From contig NZ_AQQR01000002.1 in the NCBI RefSeq assembly GCF_002210095.1, positions 620,001-684,000 of the forward strand: DNA of 64,000 nucleotides, read 5' to 3'. A program made the position numbers and the translations under genes. Positions within the stretch are counted from its first letter, which is position 1. Every line of letters begins with the position of its first letter. Shown piece after piece: positions 1 through 9,246 of the stretch. The notes under the pieces are model-generated. The model did not search any database. It was not told where the DNA came from and saw only the letters and a list, made by a program, of their open reading frames with translations. Source of the DNA: Marinibacterium profundimaris (GTDB taxonomy: Bacteria > Pseudomonadota > Alphaproteobacteria > Rhodobacterales > Rhodobacteraceae).

Positions 1-1083
1 GGCGAAGGGATCGCAGCGCAGCCAGTCGTCGCCGGGCCGCGCGGTGACCAGCCCGCCGCTGCGCGCGGCGACGGCATCCATCAGGTCGCTCGCGGCCAGC
101 TCCACCATTGGCCAGGCGCGGGTGGTGACGGCCTCGTAACGCGCCTCGATGTCGCGCAGGCAGGCGGTCAGCCGGTCCAGCTCCTCGATTTCGGCGGCGG
201 TAAAGCTGGCGCGCGTCTCGGCGTCCAGGTCGGGTGCGCTGCGCAAGACCTCCAGCGTGGCGCCGATCGCCGAGGCGGGGCGGCGTACGCCTTCCATCAG
301 CGCGTTGATCAGGTCGTCGCGGTCGGCATGGGCCTTCAGGTCCGTTGTCGCGTCGCGCAGGATGATGACATGGCCCTCGGGCATCTCGGCCCCGTGGATC
401 GGAGAGATCTGGCCCAGCAGGAACCCCTCTCCGGATGCGGTGGCGGCCAGGAAGGTTTCGGGTCCCGCCTCGCCGCGGGCGCGGCGCAGGGCCAGCCGGT
501 CCAGCGCCTGCATCAGCGGTTCCGGCCGGATCAGCGAGGACAGGCGGCGGTCCAGCCCCAGCCCGTCCAGCAGCCCCTGCGCGGCGCGGTTGAAGAGCAT
601 GACGCGCCCGTCCCGGGTGGTGACGACGACCCCCTCGGCCAGGTCGCGGACCAGCGCCTCGAACAGGCGCTTCTCGCGTTGCAGCTGCTCGGTCTCGGCG
701 GCGACGGCGCGGGCCTGGGCGGTGCGTGCCTCGGCCAGGGCCTCGTTGATCGCGTTGGCGGCGGGGGCCAGCGCGCCGAGGTAGCGCGCCGGGGCCTCGT
801 CGATCTGCTTGCTGCCGATGTCGGCGGCGGCGCGGGTGTGCAGGTCGCCGGCCAGCGCAAGGATCGGGCGGGCGACGTTCTCGTCGAACAGCAGTCCGAT
901 CCAGGCGGCCAGCCCTGCAATTCCCAGGCCGCCGACGATGCCGGCGATCACGTAGCCGTCCAGCGACGCGCCATAGCGGCTGGCCCCGAACCACAGCCCG
1001 AGGATCAGCGCCGCGATCCCCCCCAGCGCCAGCCCGGCGAAGAAAAGCGCGATGCGCAGGCGCAGGCCAAGCCGGTCATGCAT
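1..1083 (-). CDS. Membrane sensor protein with PAS-like domain and degenerate H-box (C-terminus outside window)
   Basis: This reading frame runs without a stop for 361 codons from an ATG at 1083 to the window edge, so the protein is partial. Residues about 8-35 and 44-66 form two membrane segments. A HAMP-like or coiled linker and a PAS-like domain follow at about 140-250 (motif DLAEGVVVTTRDGRVMLFNRAA). The next helix reads DDLINALMEGVRRPASAIGA, the place of a histidine-kinase H-box, but it contains no histidine. In related proteobacteria the gene after the DUF4212-SSS-DUF294 set encodes a 3'-5' exonuclease (DnaQ-like), so a C-terminal exonuclease is likely but cannot be seen here. It overlaps the upstream receiver gene by 8 nt and should be co-translated with it. 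Confidence 0.7.
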   Translation of the reverse strand, partial: MHDRLGLRLRIALFFAGLALGGIAALILGLWFGASRYGASLDGYVIAGIVGGLGIAGLAAWIGLLFDENVARPILALAGDLHTRAAADIGSKQIDEAPARYLGALAPAANAINEALAEARTAQARAVAAETEQLQREKRLFEALVRDLAEGVVVTTRDGRVMLFNRAAQGLLDGLGLDRRLSSLIRPEPLMQALDRLALRRARGEAGPETFLAATASGEGFLLGQISPIHGAEMPEGHVIILRDATTDLKAHADRDDLINALMEGVRRPASAIGATLEVLRSAPDLDAETRASFTAAEIEELDRLTACLRDIEARYEAVTTRAWPMVELAASDLMDAVAARSGGLVTARPGDDWLRCDPFA

Positions 1084-1459
1084 GGGCGCCCTGTCCCAGA
1101 AGGCTGTTGATCCGCGCCGTCAGCTCGGTATTCGCGAAGGGCTTGATCAGGAAATCGTCCGCCCCCAGCGCCAGCCCCTTGCGGCGTTCGACCTCCCCGC
1201 CCCGGGCCGTCATCATCAGGATCTTCACATGCGCGAGCTCGTCGCGCGACCGGATGATCTGGCAGACCTCGTAGCCCGACTTCTCGGGCAGCATCACGTC
1301 AAGCACCACGGCATCCACCGGCTCGGTCTCCAGCGCGTCGAGCGCGGCGTCTCCGTCGGCGACGCGCGTGGTGCGGTGGCCCATGCGCCCGATGAGGAAT
1401 TCCAGCGCGAAGGCGATGTTGTCCTCGTCCTCCACCAGAAGGATGTGTTTCTGCTCCAT
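1076..1459 (-). CDS. Single-domain response regulator (receiver only)
   Basis: This 127-residue CheY-like receiver has no output domain. The acidic pocket (VEDED, residues 9-13), the phosphoacceptor Asp54 in VVLDVMLPEKSG and the Lys in DDFLIKPF are all present, so it should be phosphorylatable. The ATG at 1459 is chosen because GGAGGAGG lies just upstream; a TTG 18 nt earlier would fall inside that ribosome site. It precedes and overlaps a sensor-like gene whose H-box lacks histidine, so its phosphodonor is not obvious from the neighbours. The locus suggests a role in controlling uptake or use of acetate-like carboxylates. Confidence 0.85.
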   Translation of the reverse strand: MEQKHILLVEDEDNIAFALEFLIGRMGHRTTRVADGDAALDALETEPVDAVVLDVMLPEKSGYEVCQIIRSRDELAHVKILMMTARGGEVERRKGLALGADDFLIKPFANTELTARINSLLGQGAHA

Positions 1460-1498
1460 GGGGGCCTCCTCCTCCAAAGGCGCTCTCGGATTACCGCG

Positions 1499-2002
1499 TC
1501 ATGACGTGCACAACACGTCGATCAGCGGGTCGGCCTGGCCCAGCTCGTGCCAGGTGGCGCCGGAGGGATCCTCCAGCGCGACATCGGTGACATCGGCGCG
1601 CGCCGCCGTATCGCAATCGATCAGCTGCGGGATCGTCGCCGTGGCCCGCCAGCGGGCGAAGAGGTAGAGATCGACCAGCAGGACATCCGGGCTTTCGGGC
1701 TTGGACTGGACGTTGGTGGTGTCGACGGCCAGCACGCGGGTCACCTGCGGAAAGGCATAGGTCCAGGGCTTCCACGGGTAGGTGTCGGCGCGGGTCTCGA
1801 CCACTTCGACGCCCTCGGGCAGGCCCTCGGCGGTGCGGTCGCCCCAGGAATATTCCGACCAGATGGTGAACCCGATCATCGCCAGCCCGCCCATCGCCGG
1901 GATCAGCCAGCGCGGCATCGGCTTCCAGATCAGCCCCAGCACCATCATCAGCCCGGCGGCGCCGAGCCCGGCGCAGAAGGTCGCCATCAATTCCAAAACC
2001 AT
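1499..2002 (-). CDS. Conserved hypothetical membrane protein of the symporter locus
   Basis: This 167-residue protein has two hydrophobic segments at about 4-25 and 30-48, followed by a soluble domain without a motif I recognise. The start ATG shares its A with the stop codon of the upstream DUF294 gene (TGATG), which indicates translational coupling. Position alone links it to the symporter and signalling operon. I cannot assign a function. It could be an accessory subunit or a periplasmic sensor module, but nothing in the sequence decides this. Confidence 0.75.
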   Translation of the reverse strand: MVLELMATFCAGLGAAGLMMVLGLIWKPMPRWLIPAMGGLAMIGFTIWSEYSWGDRTAEGLPEGVEVVETRADTYPWKPWTYAFPQVTRVLAVDTTNVQSKPESPDVLLVDLYLFARWRATATIPQLIDCDTAARADVTDVALEDPSGATWHELGQADPLIDVLCTS

Positions 2003-3825
2003 CAGCCGAGCATCCCCGTATTGTGACCCGCGGCGGATTGCATCGTCTTGACCACCATGAAGGCGTCCCGCAGGTGATTGCGTTCCAGGTCGGACAGCTG
2101 GCCGGGCGCCATGAAGTTGTCGGGCTTCTCGCCCTTGCGGATCTGCGCGGCCTGGTGCCTCAGGCGGGTGTCGGCGATCAGGTCATAGGCGTCAAGAAGT
2201 TCCGCCAGCCCCGAGGGCGACAGCACCCCGGCCGCCCCGGCCGCGACGATCCGGTCGCGGGTGTTGACCTCTTCCAGCGCGCCTTTCAGCGCATAGATCC
2301 GGCCCAGGTCGACGACGGGGACGACGCCGGAATGCTTCAGGTCGACCTGGTTCTTGTGCTCGCCCGACCGGATCAGGGCAAAGCCCCGGAACAGCGAGAT
2401 CGGCGGCGTGTGCTTCAGCGAATTGGAGATCATGTGCGCGACGAAGATCGAGTTCTTCCGCGCGGCGGCCAGCGTCTCGCGCTGGAGATCGTCGAACAGG
2501 CTGCGCGTGCCGCCGATGGGGCGCAGGTCGAACATGACCGAGGCCAGCATCTGCGCCTCGGGGTCGGGCTTGTCGATCCAGCCCTTGAAATAGCTCCGCC
2601 AGACCCGGCGCGGCTGCCGCCAGCGCGGGTTCGTCGCCATCATGTCGCCGGGGCAGTAGATGTAGCCGCAGATCGCCAGCCCGTCCGAGACGAAGCGGGC
2701 CAGCTCCTTGAAATAGGCGTCGTGCTCGGGGGTGAAGGCATCATCCAGGATCAGGCAATTGTCCTGGTCCGAAACGCCGGTCTGCTCGCGCCGCCCCTGG
2801 CTGCCGCAGGCGGCCCAGAGATACGGGACAGGCGCCGGCCCAAGCTTCTGCTCGGCCAGGATCAGCAGGCGGCGCGTCACCGCGTCCGTCACGTCGGATA
2901 TCCGCCGGCAGATCGCCTGCGGGGTCACCCCGGCCGACACCAGCTGCCCCAGCAGTTCGGGCGTGCGGGCCACGATCCGGGCCATGGCCTCGGCGTCGCA
3001 GGCCTCCACGATTTCCGAGATCATGTGCGAGGCGGTGGCGGCCTGGTGCCGGAACAGGTCGGTCTTGCCGATCATGCCGATGATCGTGCCGCCCTCGGCC
3101 ACGGGCAGGTGGCTGATGCCATGATCGGCCAGCATCACCAGCGCATCCAGCCCCAGGGCGGATGGCGGGATGGTCACCGGGTTCGGTGTCATGATGTCGG
3201 AGACGGGGATATCCCCGGTGAGCCCCTCGGCCAGCACCTTGCCGGTCAGGTCCCGCGCGGTGACGATCCCGGCCAGCCCGGCGCCGTCGTTCACCAGCAC
3301 CGAGTTGATCCGCAGGTCGCGCATCATCCGTGCGGCCTCGGTCACGGTGGCGCCGGGCGGGCAGGTCACGGGGGTCGAGGACATCAGGTCCGCCACCTGC
3401 AGCGCCGTCAGCCCCACCGCATAGGCGCCATCGCCCGAGGTGGTGCCGCGCTCGAACCAGGCGCCGAAGGTCGGGTGATGCCGGACGAGGTTGCGAAAGA
3501 CCTCGGGCGGGATGATGAAGACGACCGTCTCTTCGACCGCCCGCGTCGTCACCCGGGCCCGGCCATCCGACAGGGTGCTCTTCTGCCCCAGCATGTCGCC
3601 CGGCCCCCGGCGCGACACCACCGCGCCATCGGCCCCTTCGGACTGGGTCGCGCCGCTTTCGATGACGTAGACCCCGGCGATCGGCTGCCCCTTCTCGAAG
3701 AGCAAGTTGCCCGGGGCGATCGTGCTGCGGGTCACGCGCGCGTCCAGCTCGGGCGCCAGTTCCGGCGGGAGCATGTCGAAGGGCGGATGGCGCAGCAGCG
3801 ACTGGATGTCCGGTTGGGCCTGCAC
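2002..3825 (-). CDS. cNMP-binding/CBS/DUF294 nucleotidyltransferase-like signalling protein
   Basis: This 607-residue cytoplasmic protein has four recognisable parts. A cyclic-nucleotide-binding-like domain lies at about 15-135, two CBS repeats at about 150-270, a DUF294 nucleotidyltransferase-like domain at about 290-430 (motif GSQGRREQTGVSDQDN, with Gly-Ser and Asp residues typical of the fold), and the DUF294 C-terminal helical region beyond 460. Such proteins are thought to sense nucleotides and may modify a partner; no substrate is known to me. The GTG start at 3825 has GGAG 10 nt upstream. It follows the symporter gene across 131 bp containing a strong hairpin. Confidence 0.9.
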   Translation of the reverse strand: MQAQPDIQSLLRHPPFDMLPPELAPELDARVTRSTIAPGNLLFEKGQPIAGVYVIESGATQSEGADGAVVSRRGPGDMLGQKSTLSDGRARVTTRAVEETVVFIIPPEVFRNLVRHHPTFGAWFERGTTSGDGAYAVGLTALQVADLMSSTPVTCPPGATVTEAARMMRDLRINSVLVNDGAGLAGIVTARDLTGKVLAEGLTGDIPVSDIMTPNPVTIPPSALGLDALVMLADHGISHLPVAEGGTIIGMIGKTDLFRHQAATASHMISEIVEACDAEAMARIVARTPELLGQLVSAGVTPQAICRRISDVTDAVTRRLLILAEQKLGPAPVPYLWAACGSQGRREQTGVSDQDNCLILDDAFTPEHDAYFKELARFVSDGLAICGYIYCPGDMMATNPRWRQPRRVWRSYFKGWIDKPDPEAQMLASVMFDLRPIGGTRSLFDDLQRETLAAARKNSIFVAHMISNSLKHTPPISLFRGFALIRSGEHKNQVDLKHSGVVPVVDLGRIYALKGALEEVNTRDRIVAAGAAGVLSPSGLAELLDAYDLIADTRLRHQAAQIRKGEKPDNFMAPGQLSDLERNHLRDAFMVVKTMQSAAGHNTGMLG

Positions 3826-3922
3826 GGGTCACGGGCTCCGATGGAAGAATGGGAAAAGGTCCAAAAAGGCCCCCTTGCTCTGCGCCGGCGTCAATGTCCG
3901 GCAGGGGGTAGTATGGGAGGAC

Positions 3923-3948
3923 GGGAGAGGGCCCGAAGGCCCCCTCCC
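3923..3948 (-). terminator. Strong UUCG-loop hairpin between symporter and DUF294 genes
   Basis: On the minus strand an 11-bp stem (one G-U pair) closes a TTCG tetraloop, 10 nt after the symporter stop codon. No T-run follows, so it may act as an mRNA 3'-end stabiliser or partial terminator that lowers expression of the downstream signalling genes relative to the transporter. Confidence 0.5.
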
Positions 3949-3957
3949 CTGGTGAAA

Positions 3958-5742
3958 TCAGTGGGCCTGGGCCGATCCGGCACCGCGCGGCACGCGGACG
4001 CTTTCGACCAGCTCGACGATCTCCGGCGGGGTCTCCTTCGTCATGCCGGCGACACCGTAGGCCACCGCGAAGTTGATCGCCGCACCGATCGCTCCGAAGG
4101 ATGTCGACTGGACCGTGAGGAACAGCGGATCGGCATCCGTGAAGCTGTTGGTGTCCGGGATGAAGAACCAGCCCTTGTGCAGGAAGATGTAGACCAGCGT
4201 GGTGATCAGGCCGGCCAGCATCCCCGCCACGGCGCCCACGTTGTTGATGCGGGTCGAGAAGATCCCCATCATCAGCGCCGGGAAGATCGAGGCGGCGGCC
4301 AGGCCGAAGGCAAGCGCCACGGTCTGCGCGGCAAAGCCCGGCGGGTTGAGCCCGAGGTAGGTTGCCACCGCGATGGCCACGGCCATGGCGATCCGTGCCG
4401 AAAGCAGTTCGCCCTTCTCCGAGATGTTCGGATTGATGGCGCCCTTGATCAGGTCGTGGCTGACAGCGGACGAGATCGCCAGCAGCAGACCGGCCGCGGT
4501 GGACAGCGCGGCGGCAAGACCGCCGGCCGCGACCAGGCCGATCACCCAGCCGGGCAGGTTGGCGATTTCCGGGTTGGCGAGAACCAGGATGTCGCGGTTG
4601 AAGTTGGTCAGCTCGTTCCCGACCCAGCCGTTCTCGGCCGCCTTGGCCTGCATCTCGGGCGAGGCATCGTTGTAGTACTGGATCATGCCGTCGCCGTTCT
4701 TGTCTTCCCAGCCAAGAAGACCGGTCTTCTGCCAGGTCAGCATCCAGTTGTACTCGGGATCGGTCTCGATCGTCTGGACCGCCACGGCATCACCATCGGT
4801 GCCATTGGGCCAGAACATTTCGGTGATGTTAAGGCGGGCCATGGCGCCCACGGCCGGGGCCGTCAGGTACAGCAGCGCGATGAAGACCAGCGCCCAGCCG
4901 GCGGACCAGCGTGCGTCCGACACCTTGGGCACGGTGAAGAACCGCATGATCACGTGCGGCAGGCCGGCGGTGCCGATCATCAGTGACAGGGTGAAAAGCA
5001 CCATGTTGAACGTGTCGCCGTGATGCGCCGTGTACTCGTTGAAGCCCAGCTCGGTCACGATCTGGTCCAGCTTGGCCAGCAGCGGCTCGCCCGAGGAGAC
5101 ACTGTCGCCGAAGAGGCCAAGTGCCGGGATCGGGTTGCCGGTCAGCTGCAGCGAAATGAAGATCGCCGGGATCGTGTAGGCGAGGATCAGCACGACATAT
5201 TGCGCCACCTGCGTATAGGTCACGCCCTTCATGCCGCCGAACACCGCGTAGGCGAAAACGACACAGGCGCCGATCAGCAGGCCGGCGGTGTTGGACACCT
5301 CGAGGAAGCGGCCAAAGGCCACGCCCACGCCGGTCATCTGGCCGATCACGTAGGTGGTCGAGGCCACGATCAGGCAGATCACCGCAACCAGCCGCGCGGT
5401 CGGGCTGTAGAACCGATCGCCGATGAACTCGGACACCGTGAACTTGCCGAATTTGCGCAGGTAGGGCGCCAGCAGCAGGGCCAGCAGCACATAGCCGCCC
5501 GTCCAGCCCATCAGGTAGGTGGAATTGTCATAGCCGACAAAGGCGATCAGCCCGGCCATCGAGATGAAGGAGGCGGCCGACATCCAGTCGGCGGCGGTGG
5601 CCATGCCGTTGGTGACGGGGTGAACGCCCCGGCCCGCGGCATAGAATTCCGATGTGGACCCGGCGCGGGCCCAGATCGCGATGCCGATGTAAAGCGCGAA
5701 GGACGCGCCCACGAACAGCAGGTTGATGACGAATTGGCTCAT
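3958..5742 (-). CDS. Sodium:solute symporter, acetate permease-like (SSS family, VC_2705 subfamily)
   Basis: This 594-residue polytopic membrane protein has at least 12 hydrophobic segments and the SSS signature region (YFxGGRG-like AAGRGVHPVTNGMATAADWMSAASFISMAGL near residue 35). The long hydrophilic insertion around 300-390 and the paired small DUF4212 subunit upstream identify the large-subunit VC_2705 type. It probably imports acetate or another short carboxylate with Na+. The gene starts 14 nt after the DUF4212 stop, with an AAGGACC ribosome site. The conserved neighbours DUF4212 and DUF294 support the call; the substrate is inferred from family resemblance. Confidence 0.92.
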   Translation of the reverse strand: MSQFVINLLFVGASFALYIGIAIWARAGSTSEFYAAGRGVHPVTNGMATAADWMSAASFISMAGLIAFVGYDNSTYLMGWTGGYVLLALLLAPYLRKFGKFTVSEFIGDRFYSPTARLVAVICLIVASTTYVIGQMTGVGVAFGRFLEVSNTAGLLIGACVVFAYAVFGGMKGVTYTQVAQYVVLILAYTIPAIFISLQLTGNPIPALGLFGDSVSSGEPLLAKLDQIVTELGFNEYTAHHGDTFNMVLFTLSLMIGTAGLPHVIMRFFTVPKVSDARWSAGWALVFIALLYLTAPAVGAMARLNITEMFWPNGTDGDAVAVQTIETDPEYNWMLTWQKTGLLGWEDKNGDGMIQYYNDASPEMQAKAAENGWVGNELTNFNRDILVLANPEIANLPGWVIGLVAAGGLAAALSTAAGLLLAISSAVSHDLIKGAINPNISEKGELLSARIAMAVAIAVATYLGLNPPGFAAQTVALAFGLAAASIFPALMMGIFSTRINNVGAVAGMLAGLITTLVYIFLHKGWFFIPDTNSFTDADPLFLTVQSTSFGAIGAAINFAVAYGVAGMTKETPPEIVELVESVRVPRGAGSAQAH

Positions 5743-5756
5743 TGGTCCTTAGCTCC

Positions 5757-6011
5757 TCACTGCTCGTCGACGCCGAAGTCGCGGTCGAGCTTGTTCATGC
5801 GGAAGGCGTAGAAGAAGATCAGCGCAAGGAAGACCAGGATCGCGCCCTGCTGGGCGACCCAGAAGCCCAGGTCCGCCCCCCCGACCGAGATCCCCTTGAG
5901 AAACGGGCGCAGGAGAATCCCGAACCCGAAGGGGACCACGGCCCAGATGACCAGGCTCCATTTGATGAGGCGGATGTTCGCCTGCCAGTAGGCATTGCTT
6001 TCGTCGGACAT
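5757..6011 (-). CDS. DUF4212 small subunit of sodium:solute symporter
   Basis: This 84-residue protein has two transmembrane helices (about 20-40 and 50-70) and the family pattern YWQANIRLIKWSLVIW near the N-terminus. DUF4212 proteins are encoded directly ahead of the large SSS permease and are treated as its small subunit. The ATG at 6011 follows GGAGG at a good distance. It is the first gene of the minus-strand unit that continues to the window edge. Confidence 0.92.
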   Translation of the reverse strand: MSDESNAYWQANIRLIKWSLVIWAVVPFGFGILLRPFLKGISVGGADLGFWVAQQGAILVFLALIFFYAFRMNKLDRDFGVDEQ

Positions 6012-6632
6012 GTATCGCTCCCTCCGTCCGTTCCAGATACGGCCGGGCATGGCGCCCGGGCCGACATCTTGTGTCGTGTCGTGTCAGCCGCGCGCGGGGC
6101 GGGGCATGACGGGACCAGCAGCGGAGGGGCCAGTGCCGTGTCCCGGCACGGGCGAGGCCACGGCCCGGCATCGGCCGGGGCGTGCGGGGCTGATCGGCTG
6201 TGCGCCGGACAGACCTCTCCTGTGCATGGCGCGCCACTCCTGCGCGCCCTGTGCGGGACGGGTAAACATGTGCTCCTCCGTGCGGGCGGGTCGTTTCCAG
6301 GCGACCCGTTGCACCATGGTCAGAATACACTGACACGGGACAGAAACGCGCAACTAAATGAAAAGGCGTGGAAGTTTTGTTAATCTCGTTTCAGATCCGG
6401 GCGCGGGATCTGTAAAGGCGTTTTCACCGGCGGCATAGGCCGATAATTATTAACCACTTTTGCCAGCCGCCCCCGGGCCTGCCCGATCCGTGCCTTGACG
6501 CGACGTCCCTTCGCCGGATGCCCTCTGTCCGGACCGACGCTGCGATGTGAGCGCCAACAGCCCGTCCACAGGGCCCCGGCACCCGCGTCGCCCCTGCGAC
6601 TCACGCGATTCGCCTGTCCGAATCCCCCGATG
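6012..6632. other. Long intergenic region upstream of the symporter operon
   Basis: I find no supported gene in these 620 bp; the open frames here have no homology-like motif or ribosome site. It must hold the promoter of the minus-strand symporter unit. A short hairpin (6043-6059) lies in the probable leader, and a locally AT-rich stretch at about 6310-6470 contains two TTAA motifs and a 7-bp inverted repeat around CAGATCC. Confidence 0.5.
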
Positions 6633-6664
6633 AAAAAAGGGCGACGCCACTGCCGGCGCCGCCC
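6633..6664 (-). terminator. Intrinsic terminator after the amidohydrolase gene
   Basis: On the minus strand, 24 nt past the amidohydrolase stop, a 10-bp GC-rich stem with one G-U pair and a 6-nt loop is followed directly by six Ts. This is a textbook Rho-independent terminator for the TetR-amidohydrolase operon. Confidence 0.85.
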
Positions 6665-6688
6665 GTTCGCTCCGTCCTCCAAAGGGCG

Positions 6689-8350
6689 TCACGCCTCCCA
6701 GGTCACCTCGCCATCGCAGAGCGTCAGCATGGCCCGCGCCTGGTCGATGCTCTCGACCGGCTCGGCCTCCAGGTCGCGGTCCATCACCACGATGTCGGCC
6801 AGCATCCCCGGCGCCAGCCGGCCGAAGCGGTGTTCGTCATGGCCGGCATGGGCGCCGCCGGCGGTGTAGCCGTGCAGCGCCTCCATCAGCGAGCAGCGGT
6901 TGTCCGGGTCCATCGGCCCCCAAGGCTCGCGCGTCATCGCCGCCTTCACCCCGCGCATCGGGTTCAGGTCCGCCACCGGCCAGTCCGAGGCAAAGCAGAT
7001 CGGCACGCCCTCGGCCCTCAGCGCGGCCAGCGGAAAGCCCCAGGGCCAGCGCGCCTCGCCCACCCGGCTGACCCAGGGCTCCTTCGGGAAATCCATCGCG
7101 CCCGGCGGGTGCGGCGGCTGCATCGAGGCCACGACGCCCAGCTCGGCGAACCGTTTCAGATCGTCGGGATGCAGCAGTTCGACATGTTCGATCCGGTGCC
7201 GGCTGTCGCGCGGCCCGTTGGCCTTTTGCGCCGCCTCATAGCCGTCCAGCACCCGCCGGACCGCCCCGTCGCCGATGGCGTGAACCGAGATCTGCAGCCC
7301 CCTCCGGTCGATCTCCACCGCCGCCGCGTTGAACCGTTCGGCGGAATGCAGCGGCTCCCCGCGCCAGCCGGGCTGATCGGCGTAATCCTCGACCATCACC
7401 GCCGTGGCGCCGTCGATCACCCCGTCCATGAACATCTTCACGCGCTTCGACTTCAGCTTGTCGGTGTCGAATTCCTCGGCGAAGCGGCTCGCCTCCTCGA
7501 TGGTCGACAGGTCCTTCTCGGGCGTCAGGTGGAACGGCACCTCGACCCGGCAGATCAACCCGCCCTTCGCCTCAATCTCGGCCAGCAGCTCCAGCTGGTA
7601 GCGGTTGCCGTCCATGTTGTGCAGCGCGGTGAACCCGTAGGAGGCACACAGCTTCAACCCCTCCTCCAGCACCGCGATATCCGCCGCGCGCTGCTCGGGC
7701 GTGACGCTGCCGGGCTCCAGCCCCGCCAGCCCGAGGCTCTCTCGCCCGCCCGACGAGCGCAGGGCCATCACCGGATCGAAGGCCGCATGTTCGCGCAACT
7801 CGCCCAGGGCGGTGCCGTCACCGGCCATGACCACCTCGTTGCCCGGCGGCATCTCGCGGCCCTGCATCAGCCCGGCGCGCTCGATGGCGATGGAATTGGC
7901 CCAGGCGGTGTGGTGATCGTGGGCGATGCAGATCACCGGGCGGTCGGCCAGCGCCTCGTCCAGCATCTGGCGCGTGGTCTGCACGCCCTCGCCGAACAGG
8001 TTGTAATCGGTCGCCTTGCAGATCAGCAGCGCCTCGTCCGGGTTGGCCTGCGCATAGGCCTGCAGCTTGTCGCGCACCGCCGGCAGCCCCTGCACCCCGT
8101 CCAGCTGAAGCAGCCGCAACCCGAAGGCCCCGGCGAAAAGATGCAGATGCGCTTCGACCATGCCGGGCATCACGGTGCCGCCCTGCGCGTCGATGCGCCG
8201 GGTGTCCGGTCCGGCCAGGATCGACACCGCCTCGCGCGTGCCCACCGCCAGGATCCGGGACCCGGCGATGGCCAGCGCCTCGGCATGCGGGGTCTTTGGA
8301 TCCATGGTCAGGACGCGGGCGTTCTCGATCAGGATGTCAGCTGTTTTCAT
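6689..8350 (-). CDS. Amidohydrolase family 3 protein (YtcJ-like metal-dependent hydrolase)
   Basis: This 553-residue protein has the composite N-terminal region [25 protein letters not shown] and the metal-site motif [13 protein letters not shown] (HxH near residue 65). Further motifs are [17 protein letters not shown], and FASDWPV followed by a C-terminal ADIVVMDRD strand. It is a TIM-barrel hydrolase acting on amide, urea or ring C-N bonds; the substrate is unknown. Its ATG overlaps the stop of the upstream TetR gene by ATGA, so the two are co-translated. With the divergent ABC transporter and amidase it probably forms one catabolic regulon for a nitrogen compound. Confidence 0.9.
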   Translation of the reverse strand: MKTADILIENARVLTMDPKTPHAEALAIAGSRILAVGTREAVSILAGPDTRRIDAQGGTVMPGMVEAHLHLFAGAFGLRLLQLDGVQGLPAVRDKLQAYAQANPDEALLICKATDYNLFGEGVQTTRQMLDEALADRPVICIAHDHHTAWANSIAIERAGLMQGREMPPGNEVVMAGDGTALGELREHAAFDPVMALRSSGGRESLGLAGLEPGSVTPEQRAADIAVLEEGLKLCASYGFTALHNMDGNRYQLELLAEIEAKGGLICRVEVPFHLTPEKDLSTIEEASRFAEEFDTDKLKSKRVKMFMDGVIDGATAVMVEDYADQPGWRGEPLHSAERFNAAAVEIDRRGLQISVHAIGDGAVRRVLDGYEAAQKANGPRDSRHRIEHVELLHPDDLKRFAELGVVASMQPPHPPGAMDFPKEPWVSRVGEARWPWGFPLAALRAEGVPICFASDWPVADLNPMRGVKAAMTREPWGPMDPDNRCSLMEALHGYTAGGAHAGHDEHRFGRLAPGMLADIVVMDRDLEAEPVESIDQARAMLTLCDGEVTWEA

Positions 8351-9045
8351 GTCTGTTCCGTTGGGTGTCTGAGGGTCGGGGCGCGCAGAAACGCGGGGTC
8401 GAAGAGCATCTCGGCCAGCGGGCGGAACCGCAGCGCGGTGTCGGTGCGGTGCTGCTCCAGCGTGCGGTCGTCCTCGCAGATCAGCGTGTAGAAACACGGG
8501 TTCCAGACGTCATTGAAGATCCGGGTGATGACTTCGGGATCCCCCGGTGCCCCGGACACCAGCCGCAGCGCGTAGCGCGCGAAACGGTCGGTCAGCGCCA
8601 GGCGCAGGTTCTCCTCGACCGCGCGGTACTGCCGGGCCAGCTCGGTTGTCGGATGGCGGATCGTCGCCGCCTCGGCATAGCGCCAGACCCGCTTGCCCGC
8701 GATCTGCAGCGTGCGGTCGGAGATATCGGTGTAGAGATCCACCAGGATCGTCGCGAAATCCGCATCCACCCGTGCCGGCGCCTGGCCGTGCAGCATCTGC
8801 GCCTCGCGCGTGCCCTCGGTGATCAGCGCGACCAGCAGGCCGTCCTTGCTGCCGAAATAGTTAAAGACGGTCGGCGGCGATACGTCGACCCGCGCGGCGA
8901 TGTCGGCCATCGTCGTCCCGTCAAAGCCCTTCCCGGCGAACAGCTCCCGCGCGGCGCCCAGAATATCCTCGCGCCGGCGCAGCTTCTTGCGGTCGCGCAA
9001 TCCCGGAGCAGCGCCCGTGCCGATTTTTCCGCCTGTGTCGTCCAC
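8347..9045 (-). CDS. TetR/AcrR family transcriptional regulator
   Basis: This 232-residue protein has an N-terminal TetR helix-turn-helix at about 22-68 ([43 protein letters not shown]) and a divergent C-terminal ligand domain. The start is a GTG with GGGAAG upstream. It is translationally coupled to the amidohydrolase gene, and a perfect AT-rich palindrome overlaps its probable promoter, so autorepression is likely. The same palindrome lies ahead of the divergent ABC operon, which it probably also controls. The inducer is unknown, presumably the transported nitrogen compound. Confidence 0.9.
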   Translation of the reverse strand: MDDTGGKIGTGAAPGLRDRKKLRRREDILGAARELFAGKGFDGTTMADIAARVDVSPPTVFNYFGSKDGLLVALITEGTREAQMLHGQAPARVDADFATILVDLYTDISDRTLQIAGKRVWRYAEAATIRHPTTELARQYRAVEENLRLALTDRFARYALRLVSGAPGDPEVITRIFNDVWNPCFYTLICEDDRTLEQHRTDTALRFRPLAEMLFDPAFLRAPTLRHPTEQT

Positions 9046-9075
9046 CGTGCTTCCCGGTCCCTAGGTCAGGAAAAA

Positions 9076-9103
9076 TTTTTATTGACTAAAAATTTTTAGT
9101 CAA
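9076..9103 (-). promoter_or_regulatory. Candidate sigma-70 promoter of the TetR operon
   Basis: On the minus strand, TTGACT (9103-9098) and TAAAAA (9081-9076) are separated by 16 bp, about 30 nt ahead of the TetR start codon. Both -35 arms of the flanking palindrome carry TTGACT, so a divergent plus-strand promoter may share the site. Confidence 0.55.
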
Positions 9104-9104
9104 T
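9081..9104. promoter_or_regulatory. Perfect 24-bp palindromic operator, probable TetR site
   Basis: Each 12-nt half reads ATTGACTAAAAA and the second half is its exact complement. It is the most AT-rich segment in the neighbourhood and lies in the 200-bp region between the divergent TetR and ABC-transporter genes. Size and symmetry suit a TetR dimer, and binding would cover the -35 boxes in both directions. An adjacent AAAAATTTTT at 9071-9080 extends the AT-rich tract. Confidence 0.7.
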
Positions 9105-9246
9105 TGTCCTTGGAGCCAGCAAAGGGTGGCTGCACGAGGTTCGGGCGGGTGCCGGAGAAAAAAGCATCGGGGACGCCGCGCCGCTTGCCGTGAAAGCGAG
9201 CCGGGTCCTACAAAAAGGGGATGGTATCGTTGCGGGGACATCAGCC

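Noticed and set aside
2023-4986. A 987-residue plus-strand open frame
   Set aside because: It is antisense to the DUF294 protein and the symporter, both well supported, and is rich in G, R, H, D and Q as expected for a shadow.
6380-6692. Small minus-strand open frames upstream of the symporter operon
   Set aside because: They overlap the amidohydrolase terminator, lack ribosome sites and have arginine-rich random-like composition.
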